Shown here one piece after another: positions 25,736 through 33,285 of a DNA stretch of 64,000 nt; positions within the stretch are counted from its first letter, which is position 1; each line of letters starts with the position of its first letter. The DNA is from Streptomyces yangpuensis. GTDB lineage: Bacteria > Actinomycetota > Actinomycetes > Streptomycetales > Streptomycetaceae. The stretch covers positions 198,579 to 262,578 of the forward strand of contig NZ_LBMK01000003.1 in the NCBI RefSeq assembly GCF_001005295.1, written 5' to 3'. The position numbers were made by a program, and so were the translations under genes. The notes beneath the pieces are model-generated. The model was not told the DNA's origin. It did no database searches and saw only the letters and a program-made list of their open reading frames with translations.

Positions 25736-27133
25736 GTGACGTCATCGCCGCAGCCCCCCAACGAGCCCACTGAGCCCGGTGCCCACTCCGGCCACGCGCA
25801 CGACGGCCATGGTCATTCCTCCGGTCACTCCTCCGGCCCTTCACCTGGTCATTCCCACAGCCATGGCCACGGCCCGGCGGCCCCTGTCTCGAAGCACCTG
25901 CGCAAGGTCATCGCGGCCGTACTGATCCCCTTCGCCGCCGCCGTCCTCGTCGGCCTGGTGGTGCTCTGGCCCGGCGGCACGCCCGGCCACGAGCGGACCG
26001 GGGTGGGCTTCGACCGGCAGACCCAGCAGGCCAGGGTCGTCTCGCTGGAACAGGTCGACTGCAAGTCCGTGAACGCCTCGCAGGCCGCCCCGCCCGGCGG
26101 AGCCCCGTCGGGCGGCGCGGCACGGGCCGCGCAGACCGGGGACTGCAAGAAGGCCACCGTCGAGATCGGCAGCGGACCGGACAAGGGACGCACCTTCATC
26201 GAGATCGTCCAGCCGGGCGCGCCACGGCAGTTGGCGGACGGCCAGGAGGTGGTGGTGGCGTACGCCCCGGACGCGCCCCGCGACCTGCAGTACTCGGTGA
26301 TCGATGTGAACCGCAAGCTCCCGCTGGCGGTGCTGGCCGGCATCTTCGCGCTCGCGGTCGTCCTCGTCGGGCGGATGCGCGGGGTGTTCGCTCTGATCGC
26401 ACTGGTCGTCAGCTTCGGCGTGCTGACGCTGTTCATCCTGCCCGCCATCCTCCAGGGGTCGAATCCCCTGGTGGTCGCGGTGGTCGGGGCGAGCGCGATC
26501 ATGCTGATCGCGCTCTACATGTGCCACGGTCTGACCGCCCGCACCTCGGTGGCGGTCCTCGGCACGCTCGTGTCGCTGCTGCTGATCGGCCTGCTGGGAT
26601 CGGTGTTCATCGACTGGGCGTTCCTCACCGGCAACACCGACGACAACACCGGGCTGATCCACGGCCTGTACCCGGACATCGACATGAGCGGTCTGCTGCT
26701 CGCCGGCATCATCATCGGATCGCTGGGCGTGCTCGACGACGTGACGGTCACCCAGACCTCGGCGGTGTGGGAACTCCACCAGGCCGACCCGTCGATGGGG
26801 CCGCGGGCCCTCTACCGCGCGGCGATCAGGATCGGCCGCGACCACATCGCGTCGGTGGTCAACACCCTGGTGCTGGCCTACGCAGGCGCCGCGCTCCCCC
26901 TGCTCCTGCTGTTCTCCATCGCCAACAGCAGCATGGGATCGGTCGCGAACAGCGAGCTGGTCGCGGTGGAGATCGTGCGCACCCTCGTCGGCTCGATCGG
27001 GCTGGTCGCCTCGGTGCCCGTGACGACGGCGCTGGCGGCGCTGGTGGTTTCGGCCGACCGGCCGGAATCCCCGGCCGTCGCACCGGGCTCGGGACCGGTG
27101 CGCGGCGGCCGGGGCCGGCGGCGCAAGCGCTGA
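25736..27133 (+). CDS. YibE/F-like multi-pass membrane protein with His-rich N-terminus
   Basis: A 465-residue protein from the GTG at 25736. Residues 15-50 are packed with His (HAHDGHGHSS, HSHSHGHG), a likely metal-binding tail in the cytoplasm. One membrane helix follows, then a roughly 150-residue region with two Cys (DCKS, DCKK) that should lie outside, then seven more helices. The C-terminal helices contain LGVLDDVTVTQTSAVWEL and AGAALPLLLLF, conserved in YibE/F-like proteins. The function of that family is unknown; transport has been proposed. The end is Arg/Gly-rich. It is divergent from thiC across the riboswitch region. The His-rich tail hints at Zn, Ni or Co, but this is inference. 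Confidence 0.8.
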   Translation: MTSSPQPPNEPTEPGAHSGHAHDGHGHSSGHSSGPSPGHSHSHGHGPAAPVSKHLRKVIAAVLIPFAAAVLVGLVVLWPGGTPGHERTGVGFDRQTQQARVVSLEQVDCKSVNASQAAPPGGAPSGGAARAAQTGDCKKATVEIGSGPDKGRTFIEIVQPGAPRQLADGQEVVVAYAPDAPRDLQYSVIDVNRKLPLAVLAGIFALAVVLVGRMRGVFALIALVVSFGVLTLFILPAILQGSNPLVVAVVGASAIMLIALYMCHGLTARTSVAVLGTLVSLLLIGLLGSVFIDWAFLTGNTDDNTGLIHGLYPDIDMSGLLLAGIIIGSLGVLDDVTVTQTSAVWELHQADPSMGPRALYRAAIRIGRDHIASVVNTLVLAYAGAALPLLLLFSIANSSMGSVANSELVAVEIVRTLVGSIGLVASVPVTTALAALVVSADRPESPAVAPGSGPVRGGRGRRRKR

Positions 27134-27141
27134 ACGGCGGT

Positions 27142-27591
27142 TCAGCCGGCGTTCTGCTCGTTGTGCTCGGACTCGGCCAGGATCCTGCCGAGCGCCTCGT
27201 CCAGGTGCTCCTCGAAGTCCCCGGTGTTCCGCTCCTGTCCGAGCGGAACGATCCGGTCGGTACGGTCGAGGAACGCGACGAGCGGTGCCGCGCCGGCCCG
27301 GAACAGGGCCCGGTCGCCGCCGACCTGGAGCCGGATGTGGACGTCGGACAGCTCCTCGGGGCTGGTGGGAGCGATGTGCACATCGCCGTCACCGCACGGC
27401 TTGTTGATGCCGTCGAGAAGCAGCTCCCGGCCGAACGCCCAGGTCACGGGCGCGTCTCCGGGAAGGTGGAAGGTCAGGCGGACTGCGTAGGGATCACGGG
27501 CGTCGTACCGGAGCTCCACCGGGATCCGGAACGAGAGCTCCTCGGAAACGAGGAAACTCATCATGACCTCTGCCTGTACCGACTCGCGCAT
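27142..27591 (-). CDS. ssgA: SsgA sporulation/cell-division regulator
   Basis: A 149-residue SsgA-like protein, nearly unchanged over MSFLVSEELSFRIPVELRY, FHLPGDAPVTWAFGRELLL and the VAFLDRTD region of known SsgA. SALPs occur only in morphologically complex actinomycetes. SsgA recruits SsgB and FtsZ to future septa and is needed for sporulation septation and germ-tube site choice. It is cytoplasmic and acts at the membrane. Two in-frame ATGs at codons 10 and 11 (27564 and 27561) are alternative starts; the upstream ATG has GGGGTAGG before it and matches the longer S. griseus form as I remember it. Its activator ssgR lies directly upstream on the same strand, as in S. coelicolor. Confidence 0.95.
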   Translation of the reverse strand: MRESVQAEVMMSFLVSEELSFRIPVELRYDARDPYAVRLTFHLPGDAPVTWAFGRELLLDGINKPCGDGDVHIAPTSPEELSDVHIRLQVGGDRALFRAGAAPLVAFLDRTDRIVPLGQERNTGDFEEHLDEALGRILAESEHNEQNAG

Positions 27592-27639
27592 TGCCTACCC
27601 CGCTGTAGTGGAAGTGGCCAGGAATGATCCCCCAGGGCC

Positions 27640-27652
27640 CTCTTGACAAGAG
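27640..27652. promoter_or_regulatory. Perfect inverted repeat between ssgR and ssgA
   Basis: CTCTTG-A-CAAGAG, 6-bp arms, 49 bp upstream of the ssgA start. SsgR is known to activate ssgA in S. coelicolor, so this is a candidate SsgR operator; the assignment is inference. Confidence 0.4.
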
Positions 27653-27688
27653 TGGTGGAAGCGCTTGCAGATCACAAGGAGTGAGTTT

Positions 27689-28459
27689 TCAGATACTGAT
27701 AGAGAAGGAGAGGGTGCTCAGCAGCGCGCCTACTTCACTCCGTAGCCGATCGACTACATAGAGCAATCGATCTTGCTGGTGCAGGGGCAAAGAAATGGCC
27801 ATGGTCGCCGCCGCATCCCCGGCCGTGATGGGGATGGCGGCGCAGACCGTGCCGAGGGCATATTCCTGCCTCTCGATTACAGGCTGCATTCGCCCGAGGG
27901 CCCCGATCCGGTTCTCCAGGGAGCGCAGATCGCGCACGGTATAAGGGGTGATGGCCTCTACCGGATGCCGGTCGTAATAGTCCCTGCGTGCGCTCTCGTC
28001 GAGCTGGCCGAGCAGGCACTGCCCGATGGCGTGCGCGTGACCGGTCTCCCGGAAGTCGGCCCACTCCTCGCACGCCGGACTGCCCGGGGTGTCCGAGACC
28101 CCCACGACCTCGATTTCACCCTCGCGGTAGACCGCGAAGTAGACGGGCGCCCCGACCGCGTCGCGGAAGTGCGCGAGCGAATCGAGGATCATGCTGCGAC
28201 GTTTCTGCTGGAGTCCTCCGACGGCCAGCCTGGCGGCTGCGTCACCGAGTACGAAGACTCCGCGCTGTCTGCGCAGGTAGCCCTCGTGGGTCAGGGTGCG
28301 CAACAGGTGGTAGGCGGTGGGGAGCGGGAGCCCGGCCTCACGCGCCAGCTGCTTCGCCGGGGCTCCCCCGCTGTGGGATCCCGCAGCTTCGAGCAGCCTC
28401 AGCGCCCTCTGCACCGAACCGATCAGTGTCGGCACACCGGCATTGTGGACCGGAGACAA
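27689..28459 (-). CDS. ssgR: SsgR, IclR-family activator of ssgA
   Basis: A 256-residue IclR-type regulator. The N-terminal winged helix (SVQRALRLLEAAGSH, KQLAREAGLPLPTAYHLLRTL, EGYLRR) is followed by the IclR effector domain (ADFRETGHAHAIGQCLLGQL, TPYTVRDLRSLE, RQEYALGTVCAAIPI). It closely resembles SsgR, which turns on ssgA before sporulation. The start is TTG (28457-28459) behind GGGGGTGAG; the alignment with known SsgR (VHN..VPTLIGSVQRALRLLEAAGSH) supports it. The ligand is unknown. It is followed by ssgA after 97 bp containing an inverted repeat. The 3' end of the gene is less GC-rich than its neighbours. Confidence 0.94.
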   Translation of the reverse strand: MSPVHNAGVPTLIGSVQRALRLLEAAGSHSGGAPAKQLAREAGLPLPTAYHLLRTLTHEGYLRRQRGVFVLGDAAARLAVGGLQQKRRSMILDSLAHFRDAVGAPVYFAVYREGEIEVVGVSDTPGSPACEEWADFRETGHAHAIGQCLLGQLDESARRDYYDRHPVEAITPYTVRDLRSLENRIGALGRMQPVIERQEYALGTVCAAIPITAGDAAATMAISLPLHQQDRLLYVVDRLRSEVGALLSTLSFSISI

Positions 28460-28731
28460 AGCTCACCCCCAGGCGTGGCTGCGGGCCTTCAGGGGTGGCC
28501 CGCCCTGCGGGGGCCGCCCCCGCGCATGCCGTGTCCTGGGGGTCGCGCTCGGCGGTTCGTCGCCTTCACCACAGGTCAGGCGGTGACAGCGGCTCTCGGT
28601 GCCCAGGGATCGGCACAGTTCGCGACTCTATCCACCGATTCCGGGGCCGTGAGCCGCTCAGGGCATCACGTTCCCTCAGCTGGGTTAACGGGGTAACCGC
28701 CCCCGAGGCCGGGAAGCGGCCCCGAGGCCGC

Positions 28732-28959
28732 CTACCACTCGCCGGAGGAGGACTTCGAACGCCCGCCGCCGAGCTTCTTCACGACGAAGATCAGACCGCC
28801 GACGAGGCCGACGAAGAGGAGCAGCTTGAAGGCGAACGAGATCAGTGCGCCCAGGATGCTCGTGATGACACCGCCGAAGACGAACAGGGCCAGCAGCGGA
28901 ACGGCGACCCACTTAACCCACCAGGGCATGCCTGCGAATATCTCTCGGATGCCGTTCAT
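28732..28959 (-). CDS. Small two-helix membrane protein, DUF5326 family
   Basis: 75 residues. MNGIREIFAGMPWWVKWVAVPLLALFVFGG begins with an amphipathic helix and runs into the first membrane segment; a second segment (FKLLLFVGLVGGLIFVV) is followed by a basic, Ser-rich tail KKLGGGRSKSSSGEW. It matches the DUF5326 family, found in Streptomyces and relatives, function unknown. The ATG has GAGGAC upstream. It is encoded on the same strand as the cupin but behind that gene's terminator, so it probably has its own promoter. The 272 bp between it and ssgR hold no further gene that I can support. Confidence 0.75.
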   Translation of the reverse strand: MNGIREIFAGMPWWVKWVAVPLLALFVFGGVITSILGALISFAFKLLLFVGLVGGLIFVVKKLGGGRSKSSSGEW

Positions 28960-29054
28960 GTCCTCGACCTCTTCCTGGTCTTCCCGTCCTTGACTTCCTG
29001 CTCTCGATGCTAGGAGTCCGCAGGCTCCGATCGGGGCCCGGGAGCCCCCGGAGT

Positions 29055-29085
29055 CCCCTGATCCGCCCCTTAGGGGGATCAGGGG
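29055..29085 (-). terminator. Hairpin terminator after the cupin gene
   Basis: 10-bp perfect arms CCCCTGATCC (29055-29064) and GGATCAGGGG (29076-29085), 25 bp beyond the cupin stop codon. Confidence 0.7.
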
Positions 29086-29109
29086 GCGCGACCCTCATCC
29101 GCGGTCGGC

Positions 29110-29427
29110 TCAGCCCTCGGGCGGGGAGAAGACCACCATCACCTTCAGGTCCTCGGTGATGTGGTGGAACTTGTGCGGGACGCCCGCCGGGACGTAGACG
29201 ACGCTGCCGCGCGCCACGGTGGTGGTCTCCTCCCCGACCGTGATCGAGGCCCTCCCGCTGACGACGAAGTACACCTCGTCCTGACCGTGCGGCCGCTGCG
29301 GATCGGTCTGGCCGGCGTCGAGCGCGTACAGCCCGACGGACATGTTCCGCTCACGCAGGAACTGCAGATAGGCGCCGTCGTTGGCGGCCCGTTCCGCTTC
29401 GAGCTCGTCAAGCCGGAAGGCTTTCAT
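29110..29427 (-). CDS. Small single-domain cupin protein
   Basis: 105 residues from the ATG at 29427 (MKAFRLDELEAER). A single beta-barrel: motif 1 reads DPQRPHGQDEVYFVVSG, offering His47 and Glu51 as metal ligands, and motif 2 GSVVYVPAGVPHKFHHI offers His85 and others. Small cupins may be dioxygenases, isomerases or sensors; the substrate cannot be inferred. It is cytoplasmic. The start has a weak GAGG close by and AGGGG further up. It is divergent from the small membrane protein gene at 29516; the 88-bp gap must hold both promoters. Confidence 0.8.
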   Translation of the reverse strand: MKAFRLDELEAERAANDGAYLQFLRERNMSVGLYALDAGQTDPQRPHGQDEVYFVVSGRASITVGEETTTVARGSVVYVPAGVPHKFHHITEDLKVMVVFSPPEG

Positions 29428-29515
29428 CCTCGTTGTGCCCCTTGCCTCGATCGTTCCCTCACATCCGCTGATCTGCGGATGTCCCACCGGGATCTTCTCT
29501 GCCACGATCAGACAC

Positions 29516-29893
29516 ATGACGAATTTCGTAGTCAAGACGCTCGCCAATGCGGCCGCCCTGGCCGTCGCCATCTGGCTGGTCGCCGGCATCACCCTGGACG
29601 ACGGCAGCACGACGGGCCGCCGGACGCTGACCCTGATCCTGGTCGCCCTGCTCTTCGGCCTGGTCAACCTCATCGTCAAGCCCGTGGTCAAGCTGTTCTC
29701 GCTGCCGCTGTTCATCCTCACGCTCGGCCTGTTCACGCTCGTCGTGAACGCGCTGATGCTGATGCTGACCTCGTGGCTGGCCGACCAGTTCGACCTCAGT
29801 TTCCATGTGGACAATTTCTGGTCGGCGCTGATCGGCGGCCTGATCATTTCCATCGTCTCCTGGGCCGTGAACATGGTCCTGGACAACGACTGA
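29516..29893 (+). CDS. Four-helix membrane protein of the phage-holin-4/DUF360-like family
   Basis: 125 residues from the ATG at 29516 (MTNFVVKTLANAAALAVAIW). Four hydrophobic helices are visible: AALAVAIWLVAGI, LTLILVALLFGLVNLIV, FSLPLFILTLGLFTLVVNALMLML and FWSALIGGLIISIVSWAVNMVL. The LVNLIVKPVVKLFSLP loop is typical of the family, which databases list as phage holin 4 superfamily although most members are cellular and of unknown function. No ribosome site is obvious, so the message may be leaderless. It is followed by ptpA after 12 bp and probably co-transcribed. A real holin role is unlikely because no phage genes are nearby. Confidence 0.78.
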   Translation: MTNFVVKTLANAAALAVAIWLVAGITLDDGSTTGRRTLTLILVALLFGLVNLIVKPVVKLFSLPLFILTLGLFTLVVNALMLMLTSWLADQFDLSFHVDNFWSALIGGLIISIVSWAVNMVLDND

Positions 29894-29905
29894 GCGCGGC
29901 CGCAC

Positions 29906-30397
29906 ATGTACCGCGTCTGCTTCGTCTGCACGGGCAACATATGCCGCTCCCCCATGGCCGAGTCCGTCTTCCGCGCCCAGGTGGAACGGGCCGGGCTCGG
30001 CGCCCTCGTCGAGGTGGACAGTGCCGGAACCGGTGGCTGGCACGAGGGCGACGGCGCCGACCCGCGCACCGTCTCCGTCCTGGAGGCCGCCGGCTACACC
30101 CAGGACCACCGGGCCCGGCAGTTCCGTGCCTCCTGGTTCTCCCGCCTGGACCTGGTCATCGCGCTCGACTCCGGGCACCTGCGGGACCTGCGGGCGCTCG
30201 CGCCCACCCCGCAGGACGCCGCCAAGGTCCGGCTGCTGCGGTCCTACGATCCGGCGGCCAGGGCTGGTCACGACGATGTACCGGACCCCTACTACGGGTC
30301 GCTGGAGGGGTTCGAGGAATGCCTGGAGCTGGTCGAGGCGGCCGGCCCCGGTCTGCTGGACGCCGTACGCGAGGCGATGAAGGAGCCCACCGCGTGA
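29906..30397 (+). CDS. ptpA: Low-molecular-weight protein tyrosine phosphatase
   Basis: A 163-residue enzyme. The P-loop CTGNICRS (Cys8-X5-Arg14-Ser15) is at the N-terminus as in all members, and the general-acid Asp is in DPYYG near residue 130. It removes phosphate from tyrosine in proteins through a cysteinyl-phosphate step in the cytoplasm. PtpA of S. coelicolor affects antibiotic and secondary metabolite output when overexpressed. The ATG is 12 bp after the small membrane protein gene. The last codons overlap the next start by GTGA, so translation of the PLP enzyme is coupled to ptpA. This coupling may mean a shared role, but none is proven. Confidence 0.93.
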   Translation: MYRVCFVCTGNICRSPMAESVFRAQVERAGLGALVEVDSAGTGGWHEGDGADPRTVSVLEAAGYTQDHRARQFRASWFSRLDLVIALDSGHLRDLRALAPTPQDAAKVRLLRSYDPAARAGHDDVPDPYYGSLEGFEECLELVEAAGPGLLDAVREAMKEPTA

Positions 30398-31563
30398 ACG
30401 AGTACGCCCCCGAAGGACCCGGTGAGTCGATCGGCGACGGCACCCGAGCCGTGCGCGCCGGCCTGCCCGAGGTCGTCAAGAACGAACCGCCCCTGCCCGG
30501 GCCGGTCTTCGCCGCCCACTTCCACCTCCCCGGAGACGTCGAGGGCCCGTACGCCTACGGCCGCGACACCAATCCGACGTGGACCCTGCTGGAACGGGCG
30601 ATCGGAGAGCTGGAGGCCCCCGGCCAGGACGTGCACACCATCGTCTTCGCCTCCGGCATGGCGGCCGTCTCCGCCGTCCTCCTCTCCCAGGCGCGCACCG
30701 GCGACACCGTCGTCCTGCCCGACGACGGCTACCAGGCGCTGCCCCTGCTGCGGGAGCAGCTGGAGGCGTACGGGATCCACGTGCGCACCGCGCCCACCGG
30801 AGGGGACGCCCAGCTCGAGGTCCTCGACGGGGCCCGGATGCTGTGGATCGAGACCCCGTCCAATCCCGGGCTCGACGTGTGCGACGTACGACGCCTCGCG
30901 GAGGCCGCGCACGCCGGCGGGACCCTGGTCGCCGTCGACAACACCCTCGCCACCCCGCTCGGACAGCGGCCCCTGGAGCTCGGGGCTGACTTCTCCGTGG
31001 CCAGCGGCACCAAGGGCCTCACCGGCCACGGCGACCTGCTGCTCGGATACGTCGTGTGCCGCGACCCGGAACTCGCGGCCCGTGTCCGGGGCTGGCGCAA
31101 GATCGTCGGTGCGATTCCGGGTCCCATGGAGGCCTGGCTGGCGCACCGCTCGCTGGCCACCATCCAGCTGCGCGCGCAGCGCCAGTGGACCAACGCCCTG
31201 GCCGTCGCGGAGGCGCTGGGCGACCGCCGTGAGGTGAGCGGGGTCCGCTACCCGGGGCTGACGAACGACCCCTCCCACAAGACGGCAGCCCGTCAGATGC
31301 GGGGCTTCGGCTCGGTGGTCTCCTTCACCCTGCCCGACCGGGCCCACGCACAGCGCTTCATGGCCGCCCTGCACCTGGTCGAGGACGCCACGAGTTTCGG
31401 CGGGGTGCGGTCCACCGCCGAGCGGCGCGGGCGGTGGGGCGGAGACGCCGTGCCCGAGGGCTTCATCCGCTTCTCCGCCGGGGCCGAGGACACCGAAGAC
31501 CTGGTCGCGGACGTCCTGCGGGCTCTCGACCGAGCCGTCGCCCCGGCCGGTCTGGACGGCTGA
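30394..31563 (+). CDS. Cystathionine gamma-lyase/synthase family PLP enzyme
   Basis: 389 residues from the GTG at 30394, overlapping the ptpA stop codon by 4 nt. It belongs to the Cys/Met metabolism PLP family: the cofactor-binding Tyr is in AYGRDTNPTWTLLE, FASGMAAVSAVLL binds phosphate, VDNTLATPLGQRPLELG carries the ring-binding Asp, and the Schiff-base Lys is in SGTKGLTGHGD. It should cleave or form C-S bonds (cystathionine to cysteine, or synthase). Residues after the Lys differ from E. coli MetB and MetC, so the exact reaction is not assigned. A terminator hairpin follows. Another possibility is a methionine gamma-lyase-like enzyme. Confidence 0.85.
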   Translation: MNEYAPEGPGESIGDGTRAVRAGLPEVVKNEPPLPGPVFAAHFHLPGDVEGPYAYGRDTNPTWTLLERAIGELEAPGQDVHTIVFASGMAAVSAVLLSQARTGDTVVLPDDGYQALPLLREQLEAYGIHVRTAPTGGDAQLEVLDGARMLWIETPSNPGLDVCDVRRLAEAAHAGGTLVAVDNTLATPLGQRPLELGADFSVASGTKGLTGHGDLLLGYVVCRDPELAARVRGWRKIVGAIPGPMEAWLAHRSLATIQLRAQRQWTNALAVAEALGDRREVSGVRYPGLTNDPSHKTAARQMRGFGSVVSFTLPDRAHAQRFMAALHLVEDATSFGGVRSTAERRGRWGGDAVPEGFIRFSAGAEDTEDLVADVLRALDRAVAPAGLDG

Positions 31564-31571
31564 ACACCGCT

Positions 31572-31614
31572 GGGCACGTCTGGCGCACATCTGGCACACG
31601 TCAGGCACACGTCG
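31572..31614 (+). repeat. Four short tandem repeats, period 11 bp
   Basis: A degraded GGGCACGTCT copy, then GGCGCACATCT, GGCACACGTCA and GGCACACGTCG, immediately after the stop codon of the PLP enzyme. Confidence 0.4.
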
Positions 31615-31624
31615 TGAAAGGGCA

Positions 31625-31653
31625 GTCCGAGCCTCCCCCCTAGTGGCTCGGAC
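31625..31653 (+). terminator. Hairpin terminator after the PLP enzyme gene
   Basis: 9-bp perfect arms GTCCGAGCC (31625-31633) and GGCTCGGAC (31645-31653), about 60 bp beyond the stop codon. Confidence 0.7.
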
Positions 31654-31731
31654 CGCCCCGGGTTCCGCGCGCGAAGAACCACGCGACAAGGCTAGTTGAC
31701 TCAGCGTCAGAGTCCAATCACGGTAGCGACA

Positions 31732-31765
31732 GGGGCCTATCTGCATATTTATAGTTGTAGGCCCC
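31732..31765. promoter_or_regulatory. Inverted repeat with AT-rich core before the LysR gene
   Basis: Arms GGGGCCTA (31732-31739) and TAGGCCCC (31758-31765) surround an AT-rich core that holds an inner CTAT/ATAG pair. It lies 18 bp before the ATG, so it overlaps the leader and may be an autoregulatory LysR site. Confidence 0.45.
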
Positions 31766-31782
31766 CACCGAGAGGTGTCGCG

Positions 31783-32688
31783 ATGGATCTGGCCCTGCTG
31801 CGCACCTTCGTCACCGTCCACCGGGCGGGCTCGTTCACGCGCGCCGCCGCCCTCCTCGGACTGTCCCAGCCCGCCGTGACCTCGCAGATCCGCACGCTGG
31901 AACGCCAGTTGGGCAGGCCTCTCTTCCACCGCCGGGCCCGCGGTGTCACACCCACGGCCGTCGGCGACGAACTCGCCCACAAGGCCGCCCCGCACCTCGA
32001 CGCCCTGCTCCGGATCACCGAGGCGGAGCGGGAGGACGCGGGCGGGCTGCGGTCCCTCCACGTCGCCGGGCCGCCCGAGTTCCTGTCCCTGCGGGTGCTC
32101 CCCGCCCTCGCACCCCTGGTCGGCCAGGGCCATACCCTCCGGGCCACCCTGCAGGGCGACGCCGGGACGGTGCTCGACGGGCTCGCCGCCGGCCACCACG
32201 ACCTCGTCGTCACCACCGCCCGCCCTCGCGGTGGCCCCTTCACCGCCACCGCCCTGTGCGACGAGGAGCACGTCCTGGTCGCCGCCCCCTACTGGGCCGC
32301 CCTCGTCGACACCGACCGGCTGCGGGACGACGGTCCGGGGGCGCTGGAGGGCATCCCGCTCGTCGAGGTCCACGAGACCCTGCCGCTCGTCACCCGGTAC
32401 TGGAGCGCCGTCTTCGACACCCTGCCGGACGCGAGGTCCCTGGCCGCCACCGTGGTCGTACCCGATCTGCGGGCCGTACTGGAATGCGTCCTCGGAGGCG
32501 CGGGGCTCGCCGTGCTGCCCCGCTACCTGTGCCAGGAGGCCCTCGACAGCGGCCGGATCGCGGCCGTGGCGGAACCTGCCGTACCACCGCTGCGCACCTG
32601 GTTCCTGGTCCTGCGGACGGGGAGCCTCTCCCTCGCCCACCTCGCCCGGGCCCGCGAGCGTCTCCTGGACGCCGCTGTGCACTGGTGA
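31783..32688 (+). CDS. LysR-family transcriptional regulator
   Basis: 301 residues from the ATG at 31783 behind GAGAGG. The N-terminal winged helix is standard: MDLALLRTFVTVHRAGSFTRAAALLGLSQPAVTSQIRTLE, then the linker helix and a substrate-binding domain of two lobes (LHVAGPPEFLSLRVLPAL, DLVVTTARP, LVEVHETLPLV, GAGLAVLPRYL). LysR proteins act as tetramers and usually control a divergent target, but the upstream gene is on the same strand and separated by a terminator, so the target is not obvious. The ligand is unknown. The Nudix gene follows after 61 bp and could be co-transcribed. Confidence 0.9.
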   Translation: MDLALLRTFVTVHRAGSFTRAAALLGLSQPAVTSQIRTLERQLGRPLFHRRARGVTPTAVGDELAHKAAPHLDALLRITEAEREDAGGLRSLHVAGPPEFLSLRVLPALAPLVGQGHTLRATLQGDAGTVLDGLAAGHHDLVVTTARPRGGPFTATALCDEEHVLVAAPYWAALVDTDRLRDDGPGALEGIPLVEVHETLPLVTRYWSAVFDTLPDARSLAATVVVPDLRAVLECVLGGAGLAVLPRYLCQEALDSGRIAAVAEPAVPPLRTWFLVLRTGSLSLAHLARARERLLDAAVHW

Positions 32689-32749
32689 GCCCCCTGTTTT
32701 GCGGCCCCTGGCGCGTTTCAGAAGCGGAGCGGCGGGCCACTCTTCTCCC

Positions 32750-33229
32750 ATGACCGAACGTCCCGTGGTCAAACGCACCGCCCGCGCGATCCTGCTCGAC
32801 GGTGACGACCTGATCCTCATCAAACGCACCAGGCCCGGCGTCGACCCGTACTGGCTCACCCCCGGCGGGGGGGTGGAGCCCTCGGACGCCACCGTCGTCG
32901 ACGCCCTCCACCGAGAGGTCCACGAAGAACTCGGCGCGAAGATCACCGATGTCGTGCCCTGCTTCGTCGACACCGTCGAGCACATTGCCGGCGGCGGGGT
33001 GACCGGCGTGAAGGTGCAGCACTTCTTCGTCTGCCGCCTCGAATCGATGGACCCGAGCCTGCGGCACGGCCCCGAGGTCGACGAGCCCGAGGGCGAGTAC
33101 GAGATCGTCCGGGTGCCCTTCAGCCGGGTGGGCATCGCCGCGGTCCATCTCGTCCCGCTGTCCCTACGGCACTACCTGGACGGGAACATCGAGGGCGTGC
33201 GCGCCATGCACGCGCCCGACCTGGGCTGA
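32750..33229 (+). CDS. Nudix hydrolase-like protein
   Basis: 159 residues from the ATG at 32750. The Nudix fold is visible: KRTARAILLDGDDLILIKR, then a Nudix box GGGVEPSDATVVDALHREVHEELG. The REVHEELG part is intact, so the metal-binding glutamates are present. The first half has Asp-Ala where Glu is standard and one extra residue between it and RE. It may hydrolyse a nucleoside diphosphate linked to another moiety, but the deviation leaves activity uncertain. It is cytoplasmic. It is convergent with the flavohemoprotein gene, with a hairpin between them. Confidence 0.8.
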   Translation: MTERPVVKRTARAILLDGDDLILIKRTRPGVDPYWLTPGGGVEPSDATVVDALHREVHEELGAKITDVVPCFVDTVEHIAGGGVTGVKVQHFFVCRLESMDPSLRHGPEVDEPEGEYEIVRVPFSRVGIAAVHLVPLSLRHYLDGNIEGVRAMHAPDLG

Positions 33230-33265
33230 GACCGCGCCGGGGCCGGTGGGCCGCCGCCGGTCCCG

Positions 33266-33285
33266 GACCGGCGTGCCCGCCGGTC
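33266..33285. terminator. Convergent hairpin between the Nudix and flavohemoprotein genes
   Basis: 7-bp arms GACCGGC (33266-33272) and GCCGGTC (33279-33285) abutting the flavohemoprotein stop codon. Confidence 0.45.

Noticed and set aside
28460..28731. Possible small gene or RNA between ssgR and the DUF5326 gene
   Set aside because: Short frames only, with no start signal; no conserved RNA fold is apparent. It is taken as promoter DNA of ssgR plus the 3' end of the neighbour.
29516..29893. Phage holin
   Set aside because: The family name is misleading; no lysis or phage genes are nearby and the gene stands in a core operon with ptpA.
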